Positions 8,290 to 16,022 are shown, counted from the stretch's first letter. The stretch is 25,750 bases of DNA from an uncultured Eubacteriales bacterium (GCA_900540085.1 UQEU01000017.1:1-25750); one strand, 5' to 3'. The notes: generated by a model from the letters alone, not told the origin. A program made the numbers and translations.

Positions 8290-10230
8290 TTATTTTGTTG
8301 TTTTAATCTTTTGCACTTTATTTTTCTTGAGAAGACCAAGCATAATTGCGCCGACAACCGAGCCGACAACCAAAGCAAGCAAATAACCGAGCGGATTATC
8401 AACAACTGCAAAAACAAATATTCCGCCGTGAGGGGCCGGACAAGTGCATCCGAACAACGCTGTAATTGCACCTGCAACTGCCGAACCTGCCATACAAGAA
8501 GGTATAACACGAAGTGGGTCAGAAGCCGCATAAGGAATTGCACCTTCTGTGATAAAGCAAAGTCCCATAAGATAGTTTACAGGTCCGCTTTTTAATTCTT
8601 CATTTGTCCATTTATTTTTGAACAATGTTGTCGCAATGGCGATGGCAATAGGCGGAATCATTCCTCCTATCATTACAGCGGCCATTATCCATGTATTTCC
8701 GTCTGCTATTGCAGCTGTTCCGAAAACATAGGCTGCTTTATTGAAAGGACCGCCCATATCTACCGCCATCATAGTTGCCAATACGATAGACAGTAAGATT
8801 TTACTTGTTTCTCCGAGATTTGACAAACCTGTCGAAACAGAAGTATTTACAAAACCCATAATTGGATTTATCAAAAACATAAACAATCCTATGAGAAATG
8901 TGCCTAACAAAGGATAAATAAACACAGGTTTAATACCGTCCATTGATTTTGGTAACCATGAGAATGCTTTTTTCAAAATATTCACAAGAATACCTGCAAT
9001 GAAACCTGCCAAAAGAGCACCTAAAAATCCCGATACGGCTGTATCGTCACCTGTCGGTGATGAAAGCGTTGCACCTGTTGTTGCCAAATATCCTCCGACA
9101 ATACCGGGAAGTAAACCGGGACGGTCTGCAATCGATTGAGAAATATATCCTGCAAGAATAGGAAGCATAAATGCAAAAGCCGCTTTACCTATCCAAAAAA
9201 CAACTGATGCTATTGCGTTTTTACTTCCGAACTCACTGCCTGCACCTGCATTGCCTGCTATCGTATCAATAAGGAAACCGAGAGCAATCAGAACGCCGCC
9301 TCCTACAACAAACGGGAGCATATGTGATACGCCGTTCATAAGATGTTTGTAAAGTTTATGTGCAAAACTTTCCTTTTCTTCTTCATACTCATCAGTTGAC
9401 GATTTTTCTCCGTCGTGATGATATACCGACACTTTGCCCTCAACTACTTTATTGATGAGTTCTTCAGGCTTATTAATACCTGCAGAAACATTTGTTTTAA
9501 GAACCTTTTTACCGTCAAATCTTGCCATTTCAACATTTTTATCGGCTGCAACTATAATTCCGTCACACTCTTCAATTTCTTTTTTTGTAAGAATATTTTT
9601 TGCTCCGCCTGAGCCGTTTGTTTCAACTTTTACTGTTATACCGAGTTTTTCGCCCGCTTTTTCAAGTGCTTCTGCAGCCATATAAGTATGTGCAATACCT
9701 GTCGGACAAGCAGTTACGCCAAGCACACGATAACCGTCTTTTTTAATTTCTTGCTTTATTTCGTCTTCAGGAAATTTTTCTCTTTCCTGATTATTTATTA
9801 TCTCAAGAAATTCGTCTGAAGTTGTTGCTTTTCTCAATTTTTCAACAAAATTCGCATCCATTAACATTACCATAAGATGAGAAAGAATTTCAAGATGAAC
9901 ATCACCGCCGGGAGGTGCCGCAATCATAAAAATAACATCCGATACTTTACCGTCGGGAGCACCGTAGTCAACACCGTTTTTAACTGTAATGACAGATAAA
10001 GACGGTTTTTTAACAGCGTCTGTCTTTGCGTGAGGAACTGCTATACCTTCACCTATTGCAGTTGTTCCTTGTTCTTCTCGTGCCAAAATTGCCTTTTTAT
10101 ATTCTTCTTTGTCATTAAGATTTCCGACAGAATTGTGAAGTAAAACAAGTTTGTCTATCGCTTCTTCTTTAGATGCAACATCTGTGTTAAGTTCTATTGC
10201 ATCTTTACTTAATAAGTCGATTATTTTCAT
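8290..10230 (-). CDS. fruA: PTS fructose transporter, EIIABC
   Basis: Brings fructose across the membrane and phosphorylates it to fructose-1-phosphate. 646 residues with all three domains fused in the order A-B-C. EIIA spans about 1-150 with phospho-His67 in IAVPHAK. EIIB spans about 168-270 with phospho-Cys175 in VTACPTGIAHTYMAAEAL. EIIC, roughly residues 290-640, is strongly hydrophobic with multiple helices and the GGPFNKAAY motif. The ATG follows a GGAGGT site and lies 21 bases after fruK. With fruK and fruR beside it, fructose specificity is well supported. Confidence 0.95.
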   Translation of the reverse strand: MKIIDLLSKDAIELNTDVASKEEAIDKLVLLHNSVGNLNDKEEYKKAILAREEQGTTAIGEGIAVPHAKTDAVKKPSLSVITVKNGVDYGAPDGKVSDVIFMIAAPPGGDVHLEILSHLMVMLMDANFVEKLRKATTSDEFLEIINNQEREKFPEDEIKQEIKKDGYRVLGVTACPTGIAHTYMAAEALEKAGEKLGITVKVETNGSGGAKNILTKKEIEECDGIIVAADKNVEMARFDGKKVLKTNVSAGINKPEELINKVVEGKVSVYHHDGEKSSTDEYEEEKESFAHKLYKHLMNGVSHMLPFVVGGGVLIALGFLIDTIAGNAGAGSEFGSKNAIASVVFWIGKAAFAFMLPILAGYISQSIADRPGLLPGIVGGYLATTGATLSSPTGDDTAVSGFLGALLAGFIAGILVNILKKAFSWLPKSMDGIKPVFIYPLLGTFLIGLFMFLINPIMGFVNTSVSTGLSNLGETSKILLSIVLATMMAVDMGGPFNKAAYVFGTAAIADGNTWIMAAVMIGGMIPPIAIAIATTLFKNKWTNEELKSGPVNYLMGLCFITEGAIPYAASDPLRVIPSCMAGSAVAGAITALFGCTCPAPHGGIFVFAVVDNPLGYLLALVVGSVVGAIMLGLLKKNKVQKIKTTK

Positions 10231-10251
10231 AAATATACCTCCATTATTATT

Positions 10252-11169
10252 TTATTGACTTATAACTTCTATTTTATCAAACGCTTCTTGTATTTCGCTT
10301 TTTTCTGCTAAGCCATAGCAAAATGCAGTCGCATTTGAACAAGCCGAACCAAGTTTAAGTGAATATGAATAGTCTTTTGTTTTTATAAAGCCGGCAATAA
10401 AACCTGCCACCATTGAATCTCCACAACCGACAGAGTTGAGAGGCTTGCCCTGAATTATTCCCACTTTATATATCTTTTTGTTTTCATCAACAAGCAAAGC
10501 ACCGTCTTTTCCTCTTGAAACAAGTACATTTCTTGCACCTGCGTCCTGAAGTTTACAGGCATACTTTACTATGTCTTCTTCAGTTTTAATTTCCGTACCG
10601 AAAAGTTCTCCGAGTTCGAAATTATTAGGTTTTATTAAAAAAGGATGATATTTAAGAACATTTAAAAGCAAATCTCCTGTCGAATCAACAACACTATTAA
10701 TATTTTTATTTGCAAGTCGTTCCAATATTTTTTCATATATGTCGCTTGGCAAAGATTTCGGGACACTGCCTGCAAGAATAATTGTATCGCCGTCTTTAAA
10801 CGCATCAATTTTATTGAACAATGCCTGCATTTCATCTTCACTTATTTCGGGACCGCAAGCATTAATATCGAATTCCTTATCGTATTTGATTTTTACATTT
10901 ATTCTTGTATTTCCGTTTTTTAAACGGATAAAATCATTTTTAATTCCGTCGTCATCAAGCATTTGCTGAAGTTTATCACCTGTAAAACCGCCTTTAAAAC
11001 CAAGTGCGGTATTTTCTATGCCCAGTCTTGACAAAATGATAGAAACATTGATACCTTTTCCGCCGTAATATAATTCTTCGCCGTATGTTCTGTTAATATC
11101 ATCAAAACCCAAGTTTTCAACTTTCATAACATAGTCAAGTGCAGGGTTAAATGTAACAGTATAAATCAT
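10252..11169 (-). CDS. fruK: 1-phosphofructokinase
   Basis: Phosphorylates fructose-1-phosphate, the product of FruA, to fructose-1,6-bisphosphate. 305 residues, PfkB family. The N-terminal TFNPALDYV and GGKGINVS (about 37-44) bind the sugar phosphate. The C-terminal anion-hole motif GCGDSMVAGF holds the catalytic Asp251. A hexose tagatose-6-phosphate kinase would look similar, but its place between fruR and fruA decides it. The AGGAG ribosome site is well placed. The gap to fruR is only 19 bases. Confidence 0.95.
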   Translation of the reverse strand: MIYTVTFNPALDYVMKVENLGFDDINRTYGEELYYGGKGINVSIILSRLGIENTALGFKGGFTGDKLQQMLDDDGIKNDFIRLKNGNTRINVKIKYDKEFDINACGPEISEDEMQALFNKIDAFKDGDTIILAGSVPKSLPSDIYEKILERLANKNINSVVDSTGDLLLNVLKYHPFLIKPNNFELGELFGTEIKTEEDIVKYACKLQDAGARNVLVSRGKDGALLVDENKKIYKVGIIQGKPLNSVGCGDSMVAGFIAGFIKTKDYSYSLKLGSACSNATAFCYGLAEKSEIQEAFDKIEVISQ

Positions 11170-11188
11170 TTTATTTAAACTCCTTTAT

Positions 11189-11938
11189 TTATTCAATAAC
11201 CTTTATCACAGTTTTGTCTTTATACGCTTCATCGGGTTCCTTATCGGTAATTATGCAAGCAGTATCGAGAGTTGCAAATCTGACTGAATATATCTTTCCG
11301 AACTTTGAAGAATCTGCGATAATATATGAAACGAATGAATTTTCAATGGCAGCAGCCTTAACAAATGCTTCTTCCGTATCAGGTGTTGTAAAGTCACGAC
11401 TTTCAGAAACTCCGTTAGTACCGATAAAAGCCTTTGTAAAATTGAAGTCGTGGATACTTCTTGAAGCCATCAAACCTACAATCGCTTCTGTTGACTTTTT
11501 AAGTTCCCCACCCAAAACATAAACTTTAAAACCTCTTCTCAAAAGTTTAATAGCATGACTGACACCGTTTGTAACAAAAGTTGCCTTACAGTCATCCTTT
11601 ATATAGTCTATCAGAAACAGCGTTGTTGTTCCTGCGTCAAGATAAACAAAATCATCGTCTTGAATTTGAGAAGCACAATATTCAGAAATTTTTTTCTTTT
11701 CCTGCGTATTTTCGGTTTCTTTTTCACTGACATTTGCTTCAAGAGAGAGATATTGATTTTTCTTGAGCGTTGCACCACCGTGTACTTTATTTATCATACC
11801 CCTATTTGAAAGCTCAATTAAATCTCTTCTTATAGTAGATTCGGAAACATTAAGTTTTTTCATAAGTTCCGCTGCACTTACTGAACCCTTTTCAGCCAAT
11901 TCTTTTAAAATATAGTCTTTTCTTTCTTGATTTATCAT
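11189..11938 (-). CDS. fruR: DeoR-family transcriptional repressor of the fructose operon
   Basis: About 249 residues. The N-terminal DeoR winged helix-turn-helix (about 1-57, with VSESTIRRDLIELSNRG as recognition helix) is followed by a DeoR C-terminal sugar-phosphate sensor domain (LDAGTTT, FVTNG, and the GT/ADSSKFG region). Effectors in this family are phosphorylated sugars; fructose-1-phosphate is the likely one here. I start at the ATG at 11936-11938, where homologous proteins begin (MINQERKDYIL). An in-frame ATG eight codons upstream lacks a ribosome site. First gene of fruR-fruK-fruA-ptsH-ptsI, so probably autoregulated. Confidence 0.92.
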   Translation of the reverse strand: MINQERKDYILKELAEKGSVSAAELMKKLNVSESTIRRDLIELSNRGMINKVHGGATLKKNQYLSLEANVSEKETENTQEKKKISEYCASQIQDDDFVYLDAGTTTLFLIDYIKDDCKATFVTNGVSHAIKLLRRGFKVYVLGGELKKSTEAIVGLMASRSIHDFNFTKAFIGTNGVSESRDFTTPDTEEAFVKAAAIENSFVSYIIADSSKFGKIYSVRFATLDTACIITDKEPDEAYKDKTVIKVIE

Positions 11939-12020
11939 ATTTAAACTTTCATCGCCTTTCATACAGCAAAGTTACATTTAAAAATTTTAATGAGGATTTA
12001 CTCTTCCTTTTCACAATTAA

Positions 12021-12049
12021 ATTTTATCAATTCCGTCATAAATAGTCAA
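12021..12049 (-). promoter_or_regulatory. Promoter of the fruRKA-ptsHI operon
   Basis: -35 TTGACT (12044-12049), a 17-base spacer and -10 TAAAAT (12021-12026), giving a leader of about 75 bases before the fruR ATG. Confidence 0.75.
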
Positions 12050-12098
12050 CAAAATCCGTAAATTTCATTCATTTTAACAAAAAAAACGATAATTTATA

Positions 12099-12110
12099 TG
12101 CGATTTCGCA
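12099..12110. repeat. Palindrome upstream of the fru promoter
   Basis: TGCGATTTCGCA: perfect five-base arms around TT, about 50 bases upstream of the fruR -35 box. Its GC content stands out against AT-rich surroundings. A binding site for a regulator is possible but unproven. Confidence 0.4.
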
Positions 12111-12127
12111 CAATAAATAACGGTAAT

Positions 12128-12165
12128 TATGAATGTTTTTGAACGATTGTATAATAACATTCATA
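12128..12165. repeat. Ten-base inverted repeat enclosing a -10-like box
   Basis: Arms TATGAATGTT (12128-12137) and AACATTCATA (12156-12165) match perfectly across an 18-base spacer that includes TATAAT (12150-12155). It may be a dimeric operator. As a hairpin it would be AT-rich and weak. Confidence 0.4.
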
Positions 12166-12310
12166 AAAATATTCATCTGTAAACAGTGATTAAAACTTTA
12201 AATTGATAAAAATATTTCATCCATTCCTCTTCACACAAAGATATTTTTATCTTTAAAAATCCGTAAATTAAATTTATTATTAATATTTCAATATTTTTTG
12301 TAAAAAATGC

Positions 12311-12339
12311 TTGCATTTTATTTATTTTTCTGTTATTAT
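12311..12339 (+). promoter_or_regulatory. Promoter of rpmB
   Basis: -35 TTGCAT (12311-12316), a 17-base spacer and -10 TATTAT (12334-12339), with a start near 12347, about 28 bases before the rpmB ATG. Confidence 0.75.
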
Positions 12340-12374
12340 ATGTGCGTTGTAAATTTATAAGGAGGTGTTCGCTA

Positions 12375-12560
12375 ATGGCAAAATGTGAATACTGTGGCAA
12401 AGAAATGAAATTTGGTATCAAAGTTTCTCACTCGCACAGACGCTCAAACAGAACTTGGAAACCCAATGTAAAAAAAGTTAAGGCTATTGTTAACGGCTCT
12501 CCTAAAAGAGTTAATGTTTGCACAAGATGTCTTCGTTCTGGTAAAGTAGAAAGAGCATAA
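12375..12560 (+). CDS. rpmB: Large-subunit ribosomal protein L28
   Basis: 61-residue protein of the 50S subunit, and the only protein gene on the plus strand here. It begins MAKCEYCGKEM and is rich in Lys and Arg. Cys4, Cys7, Cys49 and Cys52 form the four-cysteine zinc site of the zinc-bearing L28 variant. The start is set by an AAGGAGGTG site at 12359-12367; an upstream in-frame ATG at 12342 has no ribosome site and adds residues foreign to the family. It has its own promoter and its own terminator, so it is a single-gene transcription unit. Confidence 0.96.
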   Translation: MAKCEYCGKEMKFGIKVSHSHRRSNRTWKPNVKKVKAIVNGSPKRVNVCTRCLRSGKVERA

Positions 12561-12562
12561 CA

Positions 12563-12595
12563 AAAAAGCCCGTATATAAACGGGCTTTATTTTTT
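12563..12595 (+). terminator. Intrinsic terminator after rpmB
   Basis: Stem AAAGCCCG/CGGGCTTT, with an eight-base AT loop, is followed by ATTTTTTT, starting a few bases after the rpmB stop. Confidence 0.9.
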
Positions 12596-12627
12596 AATAA
12601 AGTTTGATAATTTTTTATCATTTTTTA

Positions 12628-12656
12628 TTGACTTTAACAATAAAAGCGTGTATAAT
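12628..12656 (+). promoter_or_regulatory. Strong promoter of an orphan small transcript
   Basis: -35 TTGACT (12628-12633), a 17-base spacer and a perfect -10 TATAAT (12651-12656), on the plus strand. No protein-coding gene follows; the predicted start is near 12664. Confidence 0.75.
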
Positions 12657-12663
12657 TTAATTA

Positions 12664-12758
12664 GTGGACGAAAACAGAATATTTCGTTTAATTTTGCCCT
12701 CTCTGAAGCAAATGCAGTTGCCTAAACCCCTTATGGCTATCCTGCATTTGCTTTTTTT
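12664..12758 (+). ncRNA. Candidate small RNA of about 95 nt, family not recognised
   Basis: Begins at the predicted start of a near-consensus promoter and ends at a strong intrinsic terminator. Two hairpins are visible. The 5' one is ACGAAA/TTTCGT (12668-12673 with 12682-12687). The 3' one is AGCAAATGCAG/CTGCATTTGCT (12707-12717 with 12742-12752), eleven perfect pairs around a 24-base loop, followed by seven T. The linker (GCCCTCTCT, about 12695-12703) and the loop (ACCCCTTA, about 12726-12733) are C/U-rich and would be single-stranded, which is typical of Gram-positive regulatory RNAs that pair with ribosome sites. It lies between convergent rpmB and glpQ genes. I do not recognise a known RNA family. 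Confidence 0.55.
12707..12758 (+). terminator. Terminator of the orphan small transcript
   Basis: An eleven-base-pair perfect stem (12707-12717/12742-12752) with a T run on the plus strand only. Read on the minus strand it lacks a T tract, so it does not serve as a good terminator for glpQ. Confidence 0.75.
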
Positions 12759-12760
12759 AA

Positions 12761-13768
12761 TTAATCTTCTTTTTCAGGCATTTCATTTCCGTGTACTATT
12801 TCATAAGTTTTATTCGGATAGTCACTCATTATACAATCTGCGCCTATTGTTGACAAATATTTCATATCTTTTTCGTTATTAATTGTCCAATATTGAACGG
12901 CAATATCATTTTTATGGGCATAGTTAGTAATGGTAGTCCAACCGGTATTAACGCCTAAAACATTATACAAAGTGCCGTATGGGATTTGAAGAGCAACATA
13001 TTTTGCTTCAAAATCATCTTTATCAATTAAAGCACTTATATAAAATTTTAAAACTTCTTTAATTGTTGCACTTCTTTTGAAATTCGGATAGTTTTCGTCA
13101 ACATAGTAACTGACTTCTTGATGGAAAGTACCGAAAATTGTTTTATCAATTAAATCCCTTTCTTCTAAAATATTATAAAGAATGTCAACACCTTTACAAC
13201 CTAACTCTCCGTCATTTTTGATTTCAATAATATACTTAAAATCACCTTTTGAAGTCAAATAATCCAAAACATCTTCAACTCTTGCGATTTTTAAGTCATC
13301 AGGAACACTTTCCCCTTTTAAGTCCTTGTACGGCATTTCTCCGTCTTCCGTTTCAAACTTGTGTCCCATATTGAGTTGACGCAGTTCTTCGTATGTATAA
13401 TCTTCAGGTCTTGCTTTTTTATCGCCGAGAACTTCTTCGCAATCACTTGTTCTCTCTAAAGTATGGTCGTGCAAAAGAACAAGGATGTCATCTTTAGTAA
13501 TATGAAGGTCAAACTCGAAAATATCCGTATGAAAATCCTTATTTTCAACGCAGTTTTTAAACGCCATCATAGTTTCTTCCGGCATTATACCTGCACCGCT
13601 TCTGTGTGCTGAAACCAAAACTTCGTCTGAAATATATTGATTTTCACTGTTTGTTTTAACAACATTTTCAGGATTTGATTTGTGAAAAACCGTAAAAATT
13701 CTTGGTATAATCAGCAAAGCCAATACTACAACCAACACGGTTATCCACACTTTTTTCTTTTTACTCAT
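12761..13768 (-). CDS. glpQ: Membrane-anchored glycerophosphodiester phosphodiesterase
   Basis: Hydrolyses glycerophosphodiesters to glycerol-3-phosphate and an alcohol. 335 residues. A Lys-rich N-terminus and one hydrophobic helix (about 7-28) anchor it to the outside of the membrane. The GDPD domain follows: His55-Arg56, Glu64/Glu65-Thr66 (PEET in place of the usual PENT), Glu85 and Asp87 in EFDLHIT, and His100. These are the metal and catalytic residues of the family. Outside the cell it could act on deacylated phospholipids or teichoic acid. The GGGGGAA ribosome site is strong. It is a single-gene unit with its own promoter; no terminator is seen after it. Confidence 0.88.
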   Translation of the reverse strand: MSKKKKVWITVLVVVLALLIIPRIFTVFHKSNPENVVKTNSENQYISDEVLVSAHRSGAGIMPEETMMAFKNCVENKDFHTDIFEFDLHITKDDILVLLHDHTLERTSDCEEVLGDKKARPEDYTYEELRQLNMGHKFETEDGEMPYKDLKGESVPDDLKIARVEDVLDYLTSKGDFKYIIEIKNDGELGCKGVDILYNILEERDLIDKTIFGTFHQEVSYYVDENYPNFKRSATIKEVLKFYISALIDKDDFEAKYVALQIPYGTLYNVLGVNTGWTTITNYAHKNDIAVQYWTINNEKDMKYLSTIGADCIMSDYPNKTYEIVHGNEMPEKED

Positions 13769-13795
13769 AAAAATTCCCCCTCTTAAATAAATATC

Positions 13796-13824
13796 ATTAT
13801 ATCATAGGAGGAAAAATATGTCTA
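13796..13824 (-). promoter_or_regulatory. Promoter of glpQ
   Basis: -35 TAGACA (13819-13824), a 17-base spacer and -10 TATAAT (13796-13801), about 28 bases before the glpQ ATG. Confidence 0.65.
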
Positions 13825-13896
13825 TATCATTTTGTTATTATTTTACAATTATTTTGAAATATTGTTTTAAATTTTATTTATATTTTATACATAAAA

Positions 13897-13927
13897 CAAG
13901 AAAACCCTCACTAAATGTGAGGGTTTT
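13897..13927 (-). terminator. Intrinsic terminator after the acyltransferase gene
   Basis: Stem AAAACCCTCAC/GTGAGGGTTTT with a five-base loop. On the minus strand it is followed by T-rich DNA (TTTTCTTGTTTT). Confidence 0.85.
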
Positions 13928-13950
13928 CCTATTTTTAAATTTAAAGTATG

Positions 13951-15231
13951 TTAAGAAATGAATTTATTTATATTATTTTCAAATATATCAAAAAAGTGTT
14001 CAACTATTTTTTTATCTTCATCGTTTCCTCTTACACACATTGAAAAAGTAAGTTCTTTTCTCATTGAAGTAACAGATAAAAGAACATAAGGTTTGTACTT
14101 CACAGCACCGCTCATAAACCCGTCTGTCGGCTCATTTCCTGCAAGTGCAAGCGATTTTTCATCCAAAACACCTATATTACTCATAGCAAGAAGCGGATTG
14201 GAATATCCTATTTTAATTATTTCTTCAGAAGCGGCATGAGGCAATATCTTGTAACCGAGAGAAAGCAACGGAAGTCCGTGCAGACCTATAAAACGGTCTT
14301 TTTTAAATTGGTTTACACTGTTTACTGTATATGTCAGTGTTTCAAAAATATCTCTTCCGCATCTTGGAACTTTACACTGCATCCAAGCAGTATGATTTGT
14401 AACGCCTAAATCTTGACTGTCTTTGATATGACGGCGTAAATCTATTGCACATGAAATTGAAACAGAGTCGTTTTTATTAAAATCTGCAAGTTCATAAATA
14501 CTGTGAAAATATGCAGCAACAAGCATATCATTTATGGTAGCACCGTGCTTTTTTCCTACTTCTTTGATTTTATTAAAAACATCTGCCGATACTTTTCTTC
14601 GTGCAATGAAAGAACTATCCCTTATATCGTCTTGTGTCAAAGGAAAAGCGTGTTCATCTTTTGAATTTACATTTTTATATAAGCGTTTTGCCATTTGCTT
14701 TTCAGCAGATGAAAAATCTTCATATACTGATTCAAAAGAACGAGTGCCTGTTTTCAAATCAATCGGACTAATTTTATTTTCCGCATAATCATTATAATTT
14801 TTGCATAATGACTTCAAAAAATATTTAAAATCCCCGCCATCCATACACATATGATTTTCTACAATACACAAAACAGATTTTCCACTATGATTGAAAACTG
14901 CAACTTTCATTTGAATATTTGAATCGGTAGGAATATGTTGAATAAGAAAATCATTAATTTCACTATCAAGTTCTTCTTCATTAACATTTTTCACAGTCAG
15001 AACTTCATCTATATGATAGTCTTTTACGGTCCAATAGGGATGCAAGTGATTGTCTGTAAATGATGAGTGAAGTACAGGTGCTTTTTCAAAAAAGCAAATC
15101 AAGACAGTTTTTAAAATTTCAATATCTATTTCAAAATCGTATCTTAACTCTACATGCACCATTCTGTCATTATAGTCACGGAAAAGATAGTGCATTTTAT
15201 CCCACAATTCAGCGTTTAATCTTCGTTCCAT
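13951..15231 (-). CDS. Condensation-domain-like acyltransferase (CoA-dependent acyltransferase superfamily)
   Basis: 426 residues, soluble, with no signal peptide. The fold family is suggested by the HxxxDG motif, His127 to Asp131-Gly132 (NHMCMDGG), as in NRPS condensation domains, alcohol acetyltransferases and related CoA-dependent acyltransferases. The pattern of a C-terminal half with a conserved SNIG-type segment and a late FSMCV strand fits. It stands alone: no adenylation or carrier domain is nearby, so an NRPS role is unlikely, and the acyl donor and acceptor are unknown. The ATG has an AGGAGGTG site inside the upstream gene and overlaps that gene by 16 bases, so it is coupled to the membrane protein before it. 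Superfamily call good, substrate unknown. Confidence 0.7.
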   Translation of the reverse strand: MERRLNAELWDKMHYLFRDYNDRMVHVELRYDFEIDIEILKTVLICFFEKAPVLHSSFTDNHLHPYWTVKDYHIDEVLTVKNVNEEELDSEINDFLIQHIPTDSNIQMKVAVFNHSGKSVLCIVENHMCMDGGDFKYFLKSLCKNYNDYAENKISPIDLKTGTRSFESVYEDFSSAEKQMAKRLYKNVNSKDEHAFPLTQDDIRDSSFIARRKVSADVFNKIKEVGKKHGATINDMLVAAYFHSIYELADFNKNDSVSISCAIDLRRHIKDSQDLGVTNHTAWMQCKVPRCGRDIFETLTYTVNSVNQFKKDRFIGLHGLPLLSLGYKILPHAASEEIIKIGYSNPLLAMSNIGVLDEKSLALAGNEPTDGFMSGAVKYKPYVLLSVTSMRKELTFSMCVRGNDEDKKIVEHFFDIFENNINKFIS

Positions 15232-16022
15232 TGTTTAGACACCTCCTGTGCGATTTTAGAATTCTTAGCAACTCTTACTGCAATAATTACTGCATCAACA
15301 ATTAAAGACAACGGTATCATCAACCAGCCCGGAGACCATGGGATTATTGAAAGTACACCTAAAATAATATAAATCATAGCTGTTGTTGCCGGAATATATG
15401 CCAAGTAACTTAAAATGGCAAGTTTTTGTTTTGTTACTGTAATATAAAGCGAGTCAGCAACAAACATAGAAGCTATACCGCCGATAATAAAAAGCCAACT
15501 GTGCGGTATTTGCAATATTATGAGTGAAAAAAGGAAAACAGCAACTGTTGTAACCATAACGGTACCTGCCAAAAACAGTCTTGCGATAATATGAAAAATT
15601 TTACGCATTGAAGTAAATTTTTTAACCACAAGTGAAAGCAGATATGCAACCCAAAGAAGTATGCCGTCAACCATAATTACCCAAGTTTGCGCCCAAGCCT
15701 GAGTCAAAAAACTAACAGAAAGAAATACGATGAGCAAAACAAAAATGAAAATGATTGAACCAACCGTATTTAACAATATTTGTCTTTTTGTTTTATTTGA
15801 TGATGTTTCTTTTTTATAGAACTCTTTATATTCTAAATCTAAATTTGGATATTCACTGATAATCAAATCATTTACGACACTTTGCTCTTTTAAACCTCTT
15901 GCCGTAATCTCATTTGCTCTTTGTGTCATTTCGTCAAGCATTTTCTTTTTGAACTTATATAAAATTTTATCTCCGTCTTTTTTGGGGAGAGAATTCTCTA
16001 TATATGAAATGAAATCTTCCAC
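15216..16022 (-). CDS. HAAS/permease-prefix-like six-helix membrane protein
   Basis: 268 residues. A soluble helical N-terminus (about 1-78) resembles the HAAS (DUF1700) or permease-prefix domains: a pattern of charged helices and a turn near an EYPNLDLEYKEFY segment. About six membrane helices follow (near 81-105, 113-133, 145-170, 174-195, 201-227 and 231-252). In other Firmicutes such N-domains occur on membrane proteins often paired with PadR-like regulators, but no regulator is adjacent here. Starts at GTG (16020-16022) with an AGGTG site seven bases upstream. Its end overlaps the acyltransferase start by 16 bases, so both products are made together. The function is unknown. Confidence 0.7.
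   Translation of the reverse strand: MEDFISYIENSLPKKDGDKILYKFKKKMLDEMTQRANEITARGLKEQSVVNDLIISEYPNLDLEYKEFYKKETSSNKTKRQILLNTVGSIIFIFVLLIVFLSVSFLTQAWAQTWVIMVDGILLWVAYLLSLVVKKFTSMRKIFHIIARLFLAGTVMVTTVAVFLFSLIILQIPHSWLFIIGGIASMFVADSLYITVTKQKLAILSYLAYIPATTAMIYIILGVLSIIPWSPGWLMIPLSLIVDAVIIAVRVAKNSKIAQEVSKQWNED

Larger units (their letters stand above)
11939..12374. promoter_or_regulatory. Divergent regulatory gap between fruR and rpmB
   Basis: A 436-base AT-rich stretch without a supported gene. It holds the fruR promoter (12021-12049), the rpmB promoter (12311-12339) and several inverted repeats. One is TGCGA-TT-TCGCA at 12099-12110. Another has perfect ten-base arms at 12128-12137 and 12156-12165, enclosing a TATAAT at 12150-12155. 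A weaker AT hairpin lies at 12237-12254. The hexamer ATTCAT/ATGAAT recurs near 12065, 12130, 12160 and 12172. No open frame here has both a ribosome site and a recognisable product. Confidence 0.7.

Noticed and set aside
12237..12254. AAAGATA-TTTT-TATCTTT hairpin as a terminator
   Set aside because: AT-only seven-pair stem, no gene ends nearby on either strand.
12664..12758. Possible c-di-GMP riboswitch, suggested by GCAAA and CCTAAACC words
   Set aside because: The order and spacing of the conserved GEMM elements are not there, the loop arrangement differs, and no downstream gene is controlled.
12664..12882. A GTG-started plus-strand frame beginning exactly at the predicted start of the small RNA
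   Set aside because: It would be leaderless with no ribosome site, crosses the strong terminator, and its second half is antisense to glpQ.
13818..13961. A plus-strand 47-codon open frame with an ideal AGGAGG site in front of its ATG
   Set aside because: The AGGAGG lies in the spacer of the glpQ promoter read on the other strand. The frame runs through the acyltransferase terminator and encodes mostly Phe, Tyr, Ile and Lys as expected of AT-rich non-coding DNA.
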